NCBI GenBank assembly: GCA_016190585.1
Contig: JACPQH010000056.1
Coordinates: forward strand, 1 to 21,567
Direction of reading: 5' to 3'
Length of the DNA: 21,567 nt
Origin: Chloroflexota bacterium
GTDB lineage: Bacteria; Chloroflexota; Dehalococcoidia; Dehalococcoidales; RBG-16-60-22
Shown here: positions 7,417 through 14,742 of the stretch, piece after piece
How the letters are laid out: every line of letters begins with the position of its first letter
How positions within the stretch are numbered: position 1 is the first letter of the stretch
Notes under the pieces: model-generated
The model's database searches: none
The model's input: the letters and a program-made list of their open reading frames with translations, nothing else
Told to the model about the DNA's origin: nothing
Made by a program: the position numbers and the translations under genes

Positions 7417-8670
7417 ATGACTTTTAAGCAAAGAGCCGGCACGGCGGACCGGCAGGGCACGACTGGCTCGCTGTATTACGGCTACATCGTTGTCGTCGCT
7501 GCTTTTATCATCGCCGTGGTCGCCGAAGGGCTCCTGTACAGCTTCGGTATCTTCTTTAAACCGCTGCTGGATGAATTCGGTTGGACACGCGCCGTAACCT
7601 CGGGCGCTTACTCGCTGATTGGCCTGGTCAAGGTCCCGGTGGCCTTCATCGCCGGCGCGCTGTGCGACAGGTTCGGCTCGAAGCAGGTGCTGGCGGCGTC
7701 CGGCGTCTTCATCGGCCTGGGGATATTGCTCCTGTCCCGGGTCAACGAGGTCTGGCAGATTTACCTCTTTTACGGGGTGCTGGTCGGCATCGGCATCAGT
7801 CTCTACTGGACGCCGCTGGTCGCCATAATCCCGCGCTGGTTCTTCAAAAAGCGGGTCATGATGATGGCCGTCGTCACCACCGGTATCGGCATCGGCCAGC
7901 TAACCCTGCCGCCCCTGGCTAACTGGCTTATCACCCTGTACGACTGGCGCACCGCCGCCCTGATCATCGGCAGTGTTTCCACCGGTATTATCGTGGTAAC
8001 CGCCCAGTTCGTGAGGAACTTTTCCGGCCAGGACGGTCTTTCCGGGAGCACCGGGCGGGAGCAATCGCGGCTGCTTACGGACGCCTCGGCCCTCACGATG
8101 CGCCAGGCCATCCGCACCCGGAAATTCTGGCTGTACTGCGGCATGTTCATACCCTGGATGTTCGGCCTGTCCACGGTCGCGGTTCACGGGGTAGCCTTCG
8201 CCATCGGTATCGGCATATCGCCCGCCAGCGCCGCCAATATGTGGCTGATTATCGGGGTGACCGGCATCATCGCCCGGTTGCTTACGGGGCACCTCTCGGA
8301 AAGGGTGGGCATGAAGCCGGTGCTCGTGGTCTCGTTTGTCTTCATGCCGCTTGCCTTTTTAAGCCTCCTGGCGACCAGGGATGTCTACATGTTCTACCTC
8401 TTCGCCTTTCTCTTCGCTATCGGTTACGGCGCCTTCGAGATTCTGCAGTCGCCCATCGTTGCCGAGCTTTTCGGGATTACCTCCCTCGGCGCGATATTCG
8501 GCATCGCCCTGAGCATCAGTTCGGTGGGGGTCATCCTGGGACCGGTGGTCGCCGGCCGTATATTTGACATAACGGGGAGCTATCAAATCGCCTTTCTAAT
8601 ATGCGCCGCCATGGCGCTGTTCAGCCTGTTTGCCTCCTTAAGCCTGCCCCTGCCCCACAAACGTTTTTGA
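7417..8670 (+). CDS. MFS transporter, oxalate/formate antiporter or monocarboxylate-type
   Basis: A 417-residue polytopic membrane protein with about 12 hydrophobic segments. The N-terminus (YYGYIVVVAAF, then YSFGIFFKPLLDEFGWTRA) is typical of the OFA/monocarboxylate branch of the major facilitator superfamily. Motif A is seen as GALCDRFGSKQV (80-91), with a second-half counterpart GHLSERVGMKPV. A charged central loop near residues 205-230 separates the halves. This branch usually moves small carboxylates such as oxalate, formate, lactate or pyruvate, so an organic acid is the likely cargo; the exact substrate cannot be read. It is divergent from the fumarate-reductase-like gene. No Shine-Dalgarno sequence precedes the ATG, and the predicted leader is very short. 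The moaD-like gene follows after 46 bases but has its own promoter. Confidence 0.88.
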   Translation: MTFKQRAGTADRQGTTGSLYYGYIVVVAAFIIAVVAEGLLYSFGIFFKPLLDEFGWTRAVTSGAYSLIGLVKVPVAFIAGALCDRFGSKQVLAASGVFIGLGILLLSRVNEVWQIYLFYGVLVGIGISLYWTPLVAIIPRWFFKKRVMMMAVVTTGIGIGQLTLPPLANWLITLYDWRTAALIIGSVSTGIIVVTAQFVRNFSGQDGLSGSTGREQSRLLTDASALTMRQAIRTRKFWLYCGMFIPWMFGLSTVAVHGVAFAIGIGISPASAANMWLIIGVTGIIARLLTGHLSERVGMKPVLVVSFVFMPLAFLSLLATRDVYMFYLFAFLFAIGYGAFEILQSPIVAELFGITSLGAIFGIALSISSVGVILGPVVAGRIFDITGSYQIAFLICAAMALFSLFASLSLPLPHKRF

Positions 8671-8700
8671 TTGACAAGAATATAGCCGCCCGCTTACAAT
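8671..8700 (+). promoter_or_regulatory. Near-consensus sigma70 promoter for the moaD/flavoprotein/AOR cluster
   Basis: A perfect TTGACA (8671-8676) begins immediately after the MFS stop codon, followed by an 18-base spacer and TACAAT (8695-8700), 5 of 6 to consensus. The expected start is near 8707, only about 10 bases before the moaD-like ATG. It makes a separate transcription unit likely for 8717-13446. Confidence 0.65.
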
Positions 8701-8716
8701 CTAAGTCATCCCGGCT

Positions 8717-8983
8717 ATGAGCATAAAATTACGGTTAGACCAGGTAGTCGGCGTGCTCACCAACGGGCGCGAGCTGATCGAGGTTCACGGCACGACCGTT
8801 GCCGGGTGCCTGGATGATTTCAGGCAGCATTACCCGGAAGCGGGGCGTATACTCTTTGACAGGCATGGCGCCCTGGTCGGTCTGGTTGCTTTGAACGGCC
8901 GGGTCGTACCTCCGGAGCAGATGGATCAAAAGGTATGCGACAATGACGAGCTTCAGCTTATCGTAACTATCGCGGGCGGCTAG
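8717..8983 (+). CDS. MoaD/ThiS-family ubiquitin-fold sulfur carrier
   Basis: An 88-residue beta-grasp protein ending in the diagnostic Gly-Gly tail (VTIAGG). The segments VALNGRVVP and DNDELQLIVTIAGG match the MoaD pattern of VxVNG followed by DGDEVxxxPPVAGG. In MoaD proteins the C-terminal Gly is adenylated by MoeB and turned into a thiocarboxylate that supplies dithiolene sulfur to molybdopterin. The cluster it heads ends with a tungstopterin enzyme (AOR copy 2), so a dedicated carrier for that cofactor is a natural reading, though a thiamine or other sulfur-transfer role is possible. The ATG lacks a clear Shine-Dalgarno sequence and sits about 10 bases after the predicted transcript start. 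The next gene begins 31 bases downstream. Confidence 0.82.
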   Translation: MSIKLRLDQVVGVLTNGRELIEVHGTTVAGCLDDFRQHYPEAGRILFDRHGALVGLVALNGRVVPPEQMDQKVCDNDELQLIVTIAGG

Positions 8984-9014
8984 CCACTTCGAGTACCGGT
9001 AAAAAGGAGGAAAG

Positions 9015-10232
9015 ATGTCAGGCACCCCACTGAAGAAAACGGCGGATGCGGTGGTGATTGGCGGCGGCTGCAACGGCACGGCCACGGCCCTTTTCCTGGC
9101 TAAGAGGGGGATGAAGAACGTGGTCCTCCTGGAGAAAAACTACCTGACCTCCGGGGCGACCGAGGACAGCATCGGCAACCTGCGGCCTTATTCCTCTATC
9201 GAGACCACAGCCAGGATCTGCCAGAAGGGCATCGAGGTCTTCAAGAACTTCGATGACGTTATCGGCGGCCACTGCGGCCACGTGCAGGACGGGCGTATCT
9301 GGGCGGTCTCGCCGCAAAGGGTGAAAATACTGGAAAAAGCGGTCGCCGACCACCAGGGCTGGGGCATCAAGGTCAAGATGATATCCCCGGAAGACGTGAA
9401 GGAGATGCTGCCCCAGGCTGAAGTCGACGGCATCGGGGCGGCCGCCTTTTTTGAAGAGGCCGGCAACTGCGATACGGTGGCCACCACCAACTCCTACGCC
9501 GCCCGGGCCAGGGAGCTTGGCGTCAGCATCTACGAGGAGACCGAGGCCACCGGCATCAGCCTGTCCGGGGGCCGGGTAAAGTCCGTGGCCACCAGCCGGG
9601 GCGAGATATCCACGCCTGTGGTGGTGAACGCCGCGGGGCTGTGGAGCGACCGCGTCGGCAAGATGGCCGGGCTCAAGATACCCATGTCCGTCCACCGCGA
9701 GCAGAATGTCCTGCTCAAGCGTCCCTATGACTTCTACGGCATCTTCCCCTGCTTCCATGACGGCGTCGGCGAGCTGGGCTACCGCTGCAAGCGGCCGGAC
9801 CTGGAGGAGCTTATCCTGGTGTTCATTACTTACGTGATTGTTCCGCCGGACATCGTCGACCCGGATAACTATAACGACGCCGCCGACAAGGAGTTCATCG
9901 GCAAGACCCTGGTAGAGGCCTACAAGAGGATGCCCATCCTCAAGCGGGCCTCGCTGCGGGGCGGCGCCACCGGCCTGTACGACATGACCCCGGACGAGTC
10001 GCCCGTGTTCGGCGCCGTCCCGGAGGTCACAGGCTACTACTGCAACTGCGGCTGGAGCGGGCGGGGTTTCATGTCGAGCCCGGTCATGGGCGACCTCATG
10101 GCGGAGCTCGTCACCACCGGGAAGACCTCCATCGATGTCTCGCTTTACCGGCTCTCCCGTTTCGAGGAGGGCAAACTCCTGGAGTCCGGCTTCTACCCGG
10201 AAGAAGAGTGGGAAGAGAACCAGCCGGCTTAA
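9015..10232 (+). CDS. FAD-dependent oxidoreductase, DAO/sarcosine oxidase beta-like (copy 2)
   Basis: A 405-residue paralogue of the proteins at 1226 and 10284. It has VVIGGGCNG (G16, G18, G21), E40 in LLEK, TSGATEDSIGNLRPY, PVVVNAAGLWSDR, and the C-terminal CNCGWSGRGF. It is the most divergent of the three between roughly residues 250 and 285 (GELGYRCKRPD and ILVFITYVIVPPD), a part of DAO proteins that lines the substrate side, and it has an acidic extension at the C-terminus (PEEEWEEN). This suggests a different substrate from copies 1 and 3, which is inference. The start has AAAGGAGG at 9003-9010. Copy 3 follows after 51 bases. It probably oxidises an amine or amino acid and passes electrons to ETF or another carrier rather than oxygen, given the anaerobic setting. 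Confidence 0.87.
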   Translation: MSGTPLKKTADAVVIGGGCNGTATALFLAKRGMKNVVLLEKNYLTSGATEDSIGNLRPYSSIETTARICQKGIEVFKNFDDVIGGHCGHVQDGRIWAVSPQRVKILEKAVADHQGWGIKVKMISPEDVKEMLPQAEVDGIGAAAFFEEAGNCDTVATTNSYAARARELGVSIYEETEATGISLSGGRVKSVATSRGEISTPVVVNAAGLWSDRVGKMAGLKIPMSVHREQNVLLKRPYDFYGIFPCFHDGVGELGYRCKRPDLEELILVFITYVIVPPDIVDPDNYNDAADKEFIGKTLVEAYKRMPILKRASLRGGATGLYDMTPDESPVFGAVPEVTGYYCNCGWSGRGFMSSPVMGDLMAELVTTGKTSIDVSLYRLSRFEEGKLLESGFYPEEEWEENQPA

Positions 10233-10283
10233 TCTCGACCTGACGCTGGCAGGAAGCCCGAAGAAATAAAAAGGAGATGCGTA

Positions 10284-11474
10284 ATGGTCACGTCATTTAA
10301 AAAGACGGCGGACGTGGTGGTGATCGGCGGGGGCTGCAACGGCACGGCGACGGCGATGTTCCTGGCCAGGCGGGGCGTCAAGAACGGGGTGCTGGTCGAG
10401 AAAAGCTCCCTGACCTCCGGGGCTACGGAGGACAGTATCGGCAACCTGCGTCCTTACTGCGCCAACGAGACTATCGCCCGCGTCGTACAGAAGGGCATCG
10501 AGATATTCCAGCACTTTGACGATATAATCGGCGGCGACCCGAAGCACATCCAGAACGGGCGCATCTGGGCCGTTTCCGAGAAACAGAAGAAATACCTGGA
10601 AAACAGCGTGGCGCACCACCAGCGCTGGGGGATCAAGACCCGTCTGATTTCGGTCGCGGAGGCCGCCGAAATGATGCCCCAGGTCGATATGTCGGACCTG
10701 GCGGCCGCGGCCTACTTCGATGAAGCCGGGAACTGCGACCCGGTGGCTACCACCTTCGCCTACGCCAAGCGTGCCCGCGACCTGGGCGTTACCATCTACG
10801 AAGAGACCGAGGTTACCGGCATCAAGGTGAGCGGCGGCAAGGTCCGCTCGGTGGTTACCAGCCGGGGCGAGATTGCCGCGCCGGTAGTGGTCAACGCGGC
10901 CGGCTACTACAGCGGCCGCATCGGGAAGATGGTGGGGCTGGACATCCCTATCACGCCGGAACGGCAGCAGAACATCCTGCTTCGCCGCCCCTACGACTTC
11001 ACCGGCGTCATCCCCTGCTTCCACGACGCGGTTTTCGAGTTCGGCTTCAAGCCGGGCCGGCCCGACCTGGAGCGGCTGGTCATGGTGTATGCCACCATCA
11101 TCCGTCCCCCGGACGTGGTCGATCCGGATAATTTCAAGGATGACGTCGACGAGTCATTCCGCGCCCGGGCGCTGGAGATGGCCTACAGGCGCTTCCCGGC
11201 GCTGAAGCGGGCTTCTTATCGCGGCGGCGCCACCGGCATCTACGACGAATCGCCCGACGACTCGCCCATCCTGGGCGCGGCCCCGGAGGTGGAGGGGTTC
11301 TACTGCCACTGCGGCTGGAGCGGCCTCGGTTTCATGACCAGCCCGGTAATCGGCGACGCCATGGCCGAGCTTATCACCACCGGCACGTCGACCTTCCCCG
11401 ACCTGGCGCCTTACCGGCTGAGCCGCTTCAAGGAGGGCAAGCTACTTCCTTCCGACTGGGTGCTGATAGATTAG
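10284..11474 (+). CDS. FAD-dependent oxidoreductase, DAO/sarcosine oxidase beta-like (copy 3)
   Basis: A 396-residue paralogue with VVVIGGGCNG (G15, G17, G20), E39, TSGATEDSIGNLRPY, VVVNAAGYYSGR and the C-terminal YCHCGWSGLGF. It is closer to copy 1 than to copy 2: in the 26 residues starting GKMVGLDIP the two differ at only three positions. Both also share RRPYDF, whereas copy 2 has KRPYDF. The start is preceded by AAAAAGGAG with a short spacer. AOR copy 2 follows after 58 bases, repeating the order seen at 1226-4335. Tandem placement of copies 2 and 3 could mean a heteromeric enzyme or two enzymes with separate substrates; the sequence does not decide this. Confidence 0.87.
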   Translation: MVTSFKKTADVVVIGGGCNGTATAMFLARRGVKNGVLVEKSSLTSGATEDSIGNLRPYCANETIARVVQKGIEIFQHFDDIIGGDPKHIQNGRIWAVSEKQKKYLENSVAHHQRWGIKTRLISVAEAAEMMPQVDMSDLAAAAYFDEAGNCDPVATTFAYAKRARDLGVTIYEETEVTGIKVSGGKVRSVVTSRGEIAAPVVVNAAGYYSGRIGKMVGLDIPITPERQQNILLRRPYDFTGVIPCFHDAVFEFGFKPGRPDLERLVMVYATIIRPPDVVDPDNFKDDVDESFRARALEMAYRRFPALKRASYRGGATGIYDESPDDSPILGAAPEVEGFYCHCGWSGLGFMTSPVIGDAMAELITTGTSTFPDLAPYRLSRFKEGKLLPSDWVLID

Positions 11475-11532
11475 TCCCGCCCGTTACCAGGGAGTCCAAA
11501 GGGCGCGTGAACCAGGTAATAAGGAGGCGAGC

Positions 11533-13446
11533 ATGTGCTCAGATAAAGCCGGCGGCCAGCCGGGCGGCTACATGGGGAAAATCCTGCGGGCGGACCTGAC
11601 CGCCGGCCGGTTCAGCGAGGAGAGGCCGGATGCCGCCACGCTCCGCAAGTACGTGGGCGGGACCGGTCTGGGCGTGAAGTACCTCTATGAAGAGGTCACG
11701 CCGCAGGTGAGCTGGGACTCGCCCGACAACCGGCTGATGTTGTTCGCCGGCCCGCTCAGCGGTACCAGCGTCTTCGCCTCCGGGACGATCAACGCCGTGA
11801 CCAAGAGCGCCACGACCGGCTTCGCCGGCACCTCCCAGGGTAACGGCTTCTTCGCCGCCTTTCTCAAGTTCTCCGGGTTCGATGGCGTCATCCTCCAGGG
11901 AGCGGCTCCGAAATGGTCTTACCTGTACCTCCACGACAATACCGCCGAGCTGCGTGACGCCAGCCATCTCCTGGGCAAGGACTGCTGGGAGACCGAGGAC
12001 ATTATCAAGGCGGAAATCGGCCAGGCGTGCAGCGTCATCTCCATCGGGCCGGCCGGCGAGAACCGGGTGCGCTTCGCGGCGCTGGTCGCTGACCGTACTC
12101 ACGTCATGTCGAAGAACGGCATGGGGGCGGTGATGGGGTCGAAAAGGCTCAAAGCCGTGGTCGCCGTCCGGGGGAAACAGGCCGTCCCCGTCAAAGACCC
12201 CGCCCGCCTGAAAGACCTGCTGGCGGCGGGTCGCAAGACCCTGGCCGAATATCAGGGCGCGCACCCCCTGAGCTGGCGCCACCTGAACTCGGGCGGCTCA
12301 GCCTGGCATTTCGATGTCCTGGGCAAGCTCGGGCTACTGCCCACAAAAAACTGCACCACCAACATCTTCCCGGAGGTCGACCAGTTTAAAGGCGAGAACG
12401 TCCGCGCCAGGTTCCCGACCAAACCCACCCCCTGCTGGGCCTGTCCCATAACCCATGTCAGGACGCTGCAAATCGTCGACGGCCCTTATAAAGGCTATTC
12501 CGGCGGCGAGCCCGAGTTCGAGGAGTTTGCCGCGATGGGGCCGCAGATCGGCGTGACCGACCCCGCCGCCTCCATTGTCCTGGCCAACCTGGTCGACCGC
12601 CTGGGTCTGGACGTCAACGAGGCTGCCTGGGCCATCGGCTGGGTCATGGAGTGCTACGAGGCCGGTCTCCTCAAGAAATCGGACCTGGACGGTCTGGAGA
12701 TGACCTGGGGCAACGTCGACGCCGTCCGGACGCTGCTGGGCAGGATCGCCCGGCGGGAGGGTTTCGGCGATATCCTGGCCGAAGGCATCAAGCGCGCCGC
12801 CGAGAGGGTAGGCGGGGAGGCGGTCCGGCGCGGCGTCTGGATCGGCACCGGGGCGACCATCCGGGCCATCGACGGCCGCAGCGGCTGGCCCCATCTGGTT
12901 GACCAGACCTTCGCCCAGACCGGCACCTCGGAGGTCGGCGCGGGCACCTATCCGGTCGCCCACGAGTTCGGTTTCCCGCCGGTGAAGAACGCCTACACCC
13001 AGTTCGACCCGGAGCAGGTCTCCACCAACCAGGCCAAGCTGAACGGCATCCGCCAGTGGCAGGACTGCGCCGGCGTCTGCATCTTCGCGCACCAGAGCGG
13101 CTTCCAGCTTGATGTCGACTGCCTTAATGCCATCACCGGTTGGGACACCACCGCCGCCGAGGCCATCGCGACCGGGCGAAGGGCGGTTAACATGCTGTGC
13201 CTGTTCAACCTGAAAAACGGGCTAAGGAAAGAAATCCAGGTCCCCTCGGAGCGGCTCGGCGCGGCGCCCGTGGACGGTCCGGCGGCGGGAGTTTCCATTA
13301 TGCCGCATCTCGACGACATCCGGAGCAACTACTTCAAGAACATGGGGTGGGACGAGTCAGGCAGGCCGCTGCCCGAAACGCTGACCTCGCTGGGGCTGGG
13401 ACACCTGCTCCCTGACCTCGAGAAGCTGCGGCAAGGGGCGGGCTAA
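11533..13446 (+). CDS. Tungsten-dependent aldehyde ferredoxin oxidoreductase family protein (copy 2)
   Basis: A 637-residue AOR paralogue of the protein at 2449, alignable end to end by eye. It has GGYMGKILRADL, YVGGTGLGVKYLY, RTHVMSKNGMGAVMGSK, YSGGEPEFEEFAAMGPQIG and GTSEVGAGTYPVAHEFG. The cluster motif is CWACPITH: C301, C304 and H308 replace the usual Cys triad, and the distal ligand fits C516 in DCAGVC, with an extra Cys at C512. The same His substitution appears in copy 1, so it is a subfamily trait rather than an error. A perfect AAGGAGG lies at 11521-11527. As the last gene of a cluster headed by a MoaD-type carrier, it should bind tungstopterin or molybdopterin. The stop overlaps by four bases the stop of the convergent minus-strand gene at 13443. 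The likely reaction is aldehyde oxidation to an acid with ferredoxin; the substrate is unknown. Confidence 0.92.
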   Translation: MCSDKAGGQPGGYMGKILRADLTAGRFSEERPDAATLRKYVGGTGLGVKYLYEEVTPQVSWDSPDNRLMLFAGPLSGTSVFASGTINAVTKSATTGFAGTSQGNGFFAAFLKFSGFDGVILQGAAPKWSYLYLHDNTAELRDASHLLGKDCWETEDIIKAEIGQACSVISIGPAGENRVRFAALVADRTHVMSKNGMGAVMGSKRLKAVVAVRGKQAVPVKDPARLKDLLAAGRKTLAEYQGAHPLSWRHLNSGGSAWHFDVLGKLGLLPTKNCTTNIFPEVDQFKGENVRARFPTKPTPCWACPITHVRTLQIVDGPYKGYSGGEPEFEEFAAMGPQIGVTDPAASIVLANLVDRLGLDVNEAAWAIGWVMECYEAGLLKKSDLDGLEMTWGNVDAVRTLLGRIARREGFGDILAEGIKRAAERVGGEAVRRGVWIGTGATIRAIDGRSGWPHLVDQTFAQTGTSEVGAGTYPVAHEFGFPPVKNAYTQFDPEQVSTNQAKLNGIRQWQDCAGVCIFAHQSGFQLDVDCLNAITGWDTTAAEAIATGRRAVNMLCLFNLKNGLRKEIQVPSERLGAAPVDGPAAGVSIMPHLDDIRSNYFKNMGWDESGRPLPETLTSLGLGHLLPDLEKLRQGAG

Positions 13447-13667
13447 CCCCCGGCGACGTACTGGATAACCTCGGCTTCGAGGATTTCGCGCGTGTTGTAA
13501 GGCGGCCGGGCAACCATCTCGACAAGCTCCTGGTATGACCTGATGAGCTTGCCTTCGACCACCAGGAAGCTTTCCGGGAACTCTTTGAAGCCCTCGCGGG
13601 CGGCTTCGAGCTCGTAGATGATTTCCTTCGGCTCTTCGGTGGGCAGCTTGACCCTCAGCCTTGGCAA
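13443..13667 (-). CDS. Small protein with C-terminal Gly-Gly, possible MoaD/ThiS-like carrier
   Basis: A 74-residue protein starting at TTG. The start is supported by AAGGAG (complement of 13676-13681) eight bases upstream, which overlaps the stop of the racemase-family gene; only 12 bases separate the two genes, so they are probably translated from one mRNA. It reads PRLRVKLPTEEP at the N-terminus, then LVVEGKLIRSYQELVEMV, and ends EVIQYVAGG. The last-residue Gly-Gly after a beta-type strand resembles MoaD, ThiS and related ubiquitin-fold carriers, but the central NG/DGD motifs are missing, so I do not recognise a family with confidence. Its stop overlaps the AOR copy 2 stop by four bases on the opposite strand. 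Coding is well supported by the start signals and spacing; the function is open. Confidence 0.6.
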   Translation of the reverse strand: MPRLRVKLPTEEPKEIIYELEAAREGFKEFPESFLVVEGKLIRSYQELVEMVARPPYNTREILEAEVIQYVAGG

Positions 13668-13675
13668 CCGGACTT

Positions 13676-13681
13676 CTCCTT
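13676..13681 (-). promoter_or_regulatory. Ribosome binding site fixing the TTG start of the Gly-Gly protein
   Basis: AAGGAG on the minus strand, eight bases before TTG at 13667, overlapping the TAA stop of the upstream racemase-family gene. This arrangement favours translational coupling and supports the small gene being real. Confidence 0.6.
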
Positions 13682-14441
13682 AAATGATTCCCGGGAAGGG
13701 CCGCCTGACCACGGCGCTGTGGACCCAACTGACCATCGTGGTGAAATCGAACACCGGCAGCCCGGTGGCGGCCTGGATGGTCCAGGCGTAAGGCGGCATG
13801 TCGCCGCACTCCAGCAAAATGGCGCCGACGTCGGGGTTCTCGGCGACCATCTGGCGGGCCAGGCCGACTAGCTCCTGTTCCAGTTGGGCGCTGTTCAGGT
13901 GGCCGGTTGTTTCCAGGATGTTGCGGAACTCCGGCAGGGTGTCGGCCCCGTAGATAGCGATGCGGGACCGGTCCTCGATACCGCACTGCTTCAACGCCCC
14001 GGCGTTGAGGGAGGGCGCCGAGGCGCAGAGGATGCCAAGCTTCTGCTCCGGCCTCAGAGAGCGGTGGATGAGCGGCGCCTGAAGCAGGCTGGAAAGAAAG
14101 GTAGGCGCCTTGAGCGCGGCGGCCACCTCAAGCTGGAAATTGGCGAAGTAGCCGCAGGAGCCGACAACGGCGCGCACGCCCTGTTTTTCCAGCTCCTTAC
14201 CGCCCGTGATGAGCTGTGCGACCATGCCGGGGTCGGCGCTGAGCACCTGGGCGGTATTGCTCGATTCCAGGATCTTGAACAGCACGGGGAAACCGAAGGT
14301 GCTGGCGTTGAACATCGAGCCGGGCACGAGCGGGTACCAGACGGACAGTATCAGCACGCCGATGGCGTTGCCGGTGATTCGCTGGCCTTCCGGCAGGTAA
14401 AGCTCGCCGGGCTGCTGCTCGCCCCGTGTATATCCGTACAT
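13680..14441 (-). CDS. Aspartate/glutamate racemase family protein
   Basis: A 253-residue protein of the Asp/Glu/hydantoin racemase superfamily. The two catalytic-type cysteines are visible: C96 in VVGSCGYFANFQ and C212 in LLECGDMPPYAW. The N-terminal GVLILSVWYPLVPGSMFNASTF and the SSLLQAPLI segment match an uncharacterised subgroup usually annotated simply as aspartate/glutamate racemase family protein. Superfamily members either invert the alpha carbon of amino acids with a two-base mechanism or, as in maleate isomerase and arylmalonate decarboxylase, act on other diacids. The substrate cannot be assigned. A stereochemical role in supplying substrate to the neighbouring DAO-type flavoproteins is possible but is inference. 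ATG is preceded by CAGGAGG, and a strong promoter lies upstream. The small Gly-Gly protein follows after 12 bases. Confidence 0.82.
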   Translation of the reverse strand: MYGYTRGEQQPGELYLPEGQRITGNAIGVLILSVWYPLVPGSMFNASTFGFPVLFKILESSNTAQVLSADPGMVAQLITGGKELEKQGVRAVVGSCGYFANFQLEVAAALKAPTFLSSLLQAPLIHRSLRPEQKLGILCASAPSLNAGALKQCGIEDRSRIAIYGADTLPEFRNILETTGHLNSAQLEQELVGLARQMVAENPDVGAILLECGDMPPYAWTIQAATGLPVFDFTTMVSWVHSAVVRRPFPGII

Positions 14442-14466
14442 GGCGCCTCCTGTACCCGTTGCTACT

Positions 14467-14496
14467 AATATATGAACCGGAAAAGGGACTTGTCAA
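14467..14496 (-). promoter_or_regulatory. Near-consensus sigma70 promoter for the racemase-family gene
   Basis: On the minus strand, TTGACA (14496-14491), an 18-base spacer, and TATATT (14472-14467). The expected start near 14460 gives a leader of about 19 bases carrying the CAGGAGG site. It marks the start of the two-gene unit 14441-13443. Confidence 0.65.
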
Positions 14497-14593
14497 CAGG
14501 AAGCTCCGACCCGGGGGAGCCTTACGGCACCTCGCGCCAGGTCTCGATATCCGGGGTATTCAGGCGTGTCAGGCGCACCGGCTGGCCGATGAG

Positions 14594-14742
14594 CTAATCA
14601 TCGTCGCCGCCGCCGTCATCATCGTCATCTTCGTCCCGGTCGTCATCATCGTCGTCGCCCTCTTCATCATCATCATCATCTTGGTCTCGGTCATCGCCGT
14701 CATCTTCATCACGGTCGTCATCGTCTTCGTCATCATCATGGC
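14594..14742. repeat. GAT/GAC trinucleotide low-complexity tract
   Basis: On the plus strand this is mainly tca/atc/gtc triplets; on the minus strand it reads gat and gac codons for the Asp-rich tail. Both Asp codons are mixed, which argues for selection on the protein rather than simple slippage of one triplet. Confidence 0.7.
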
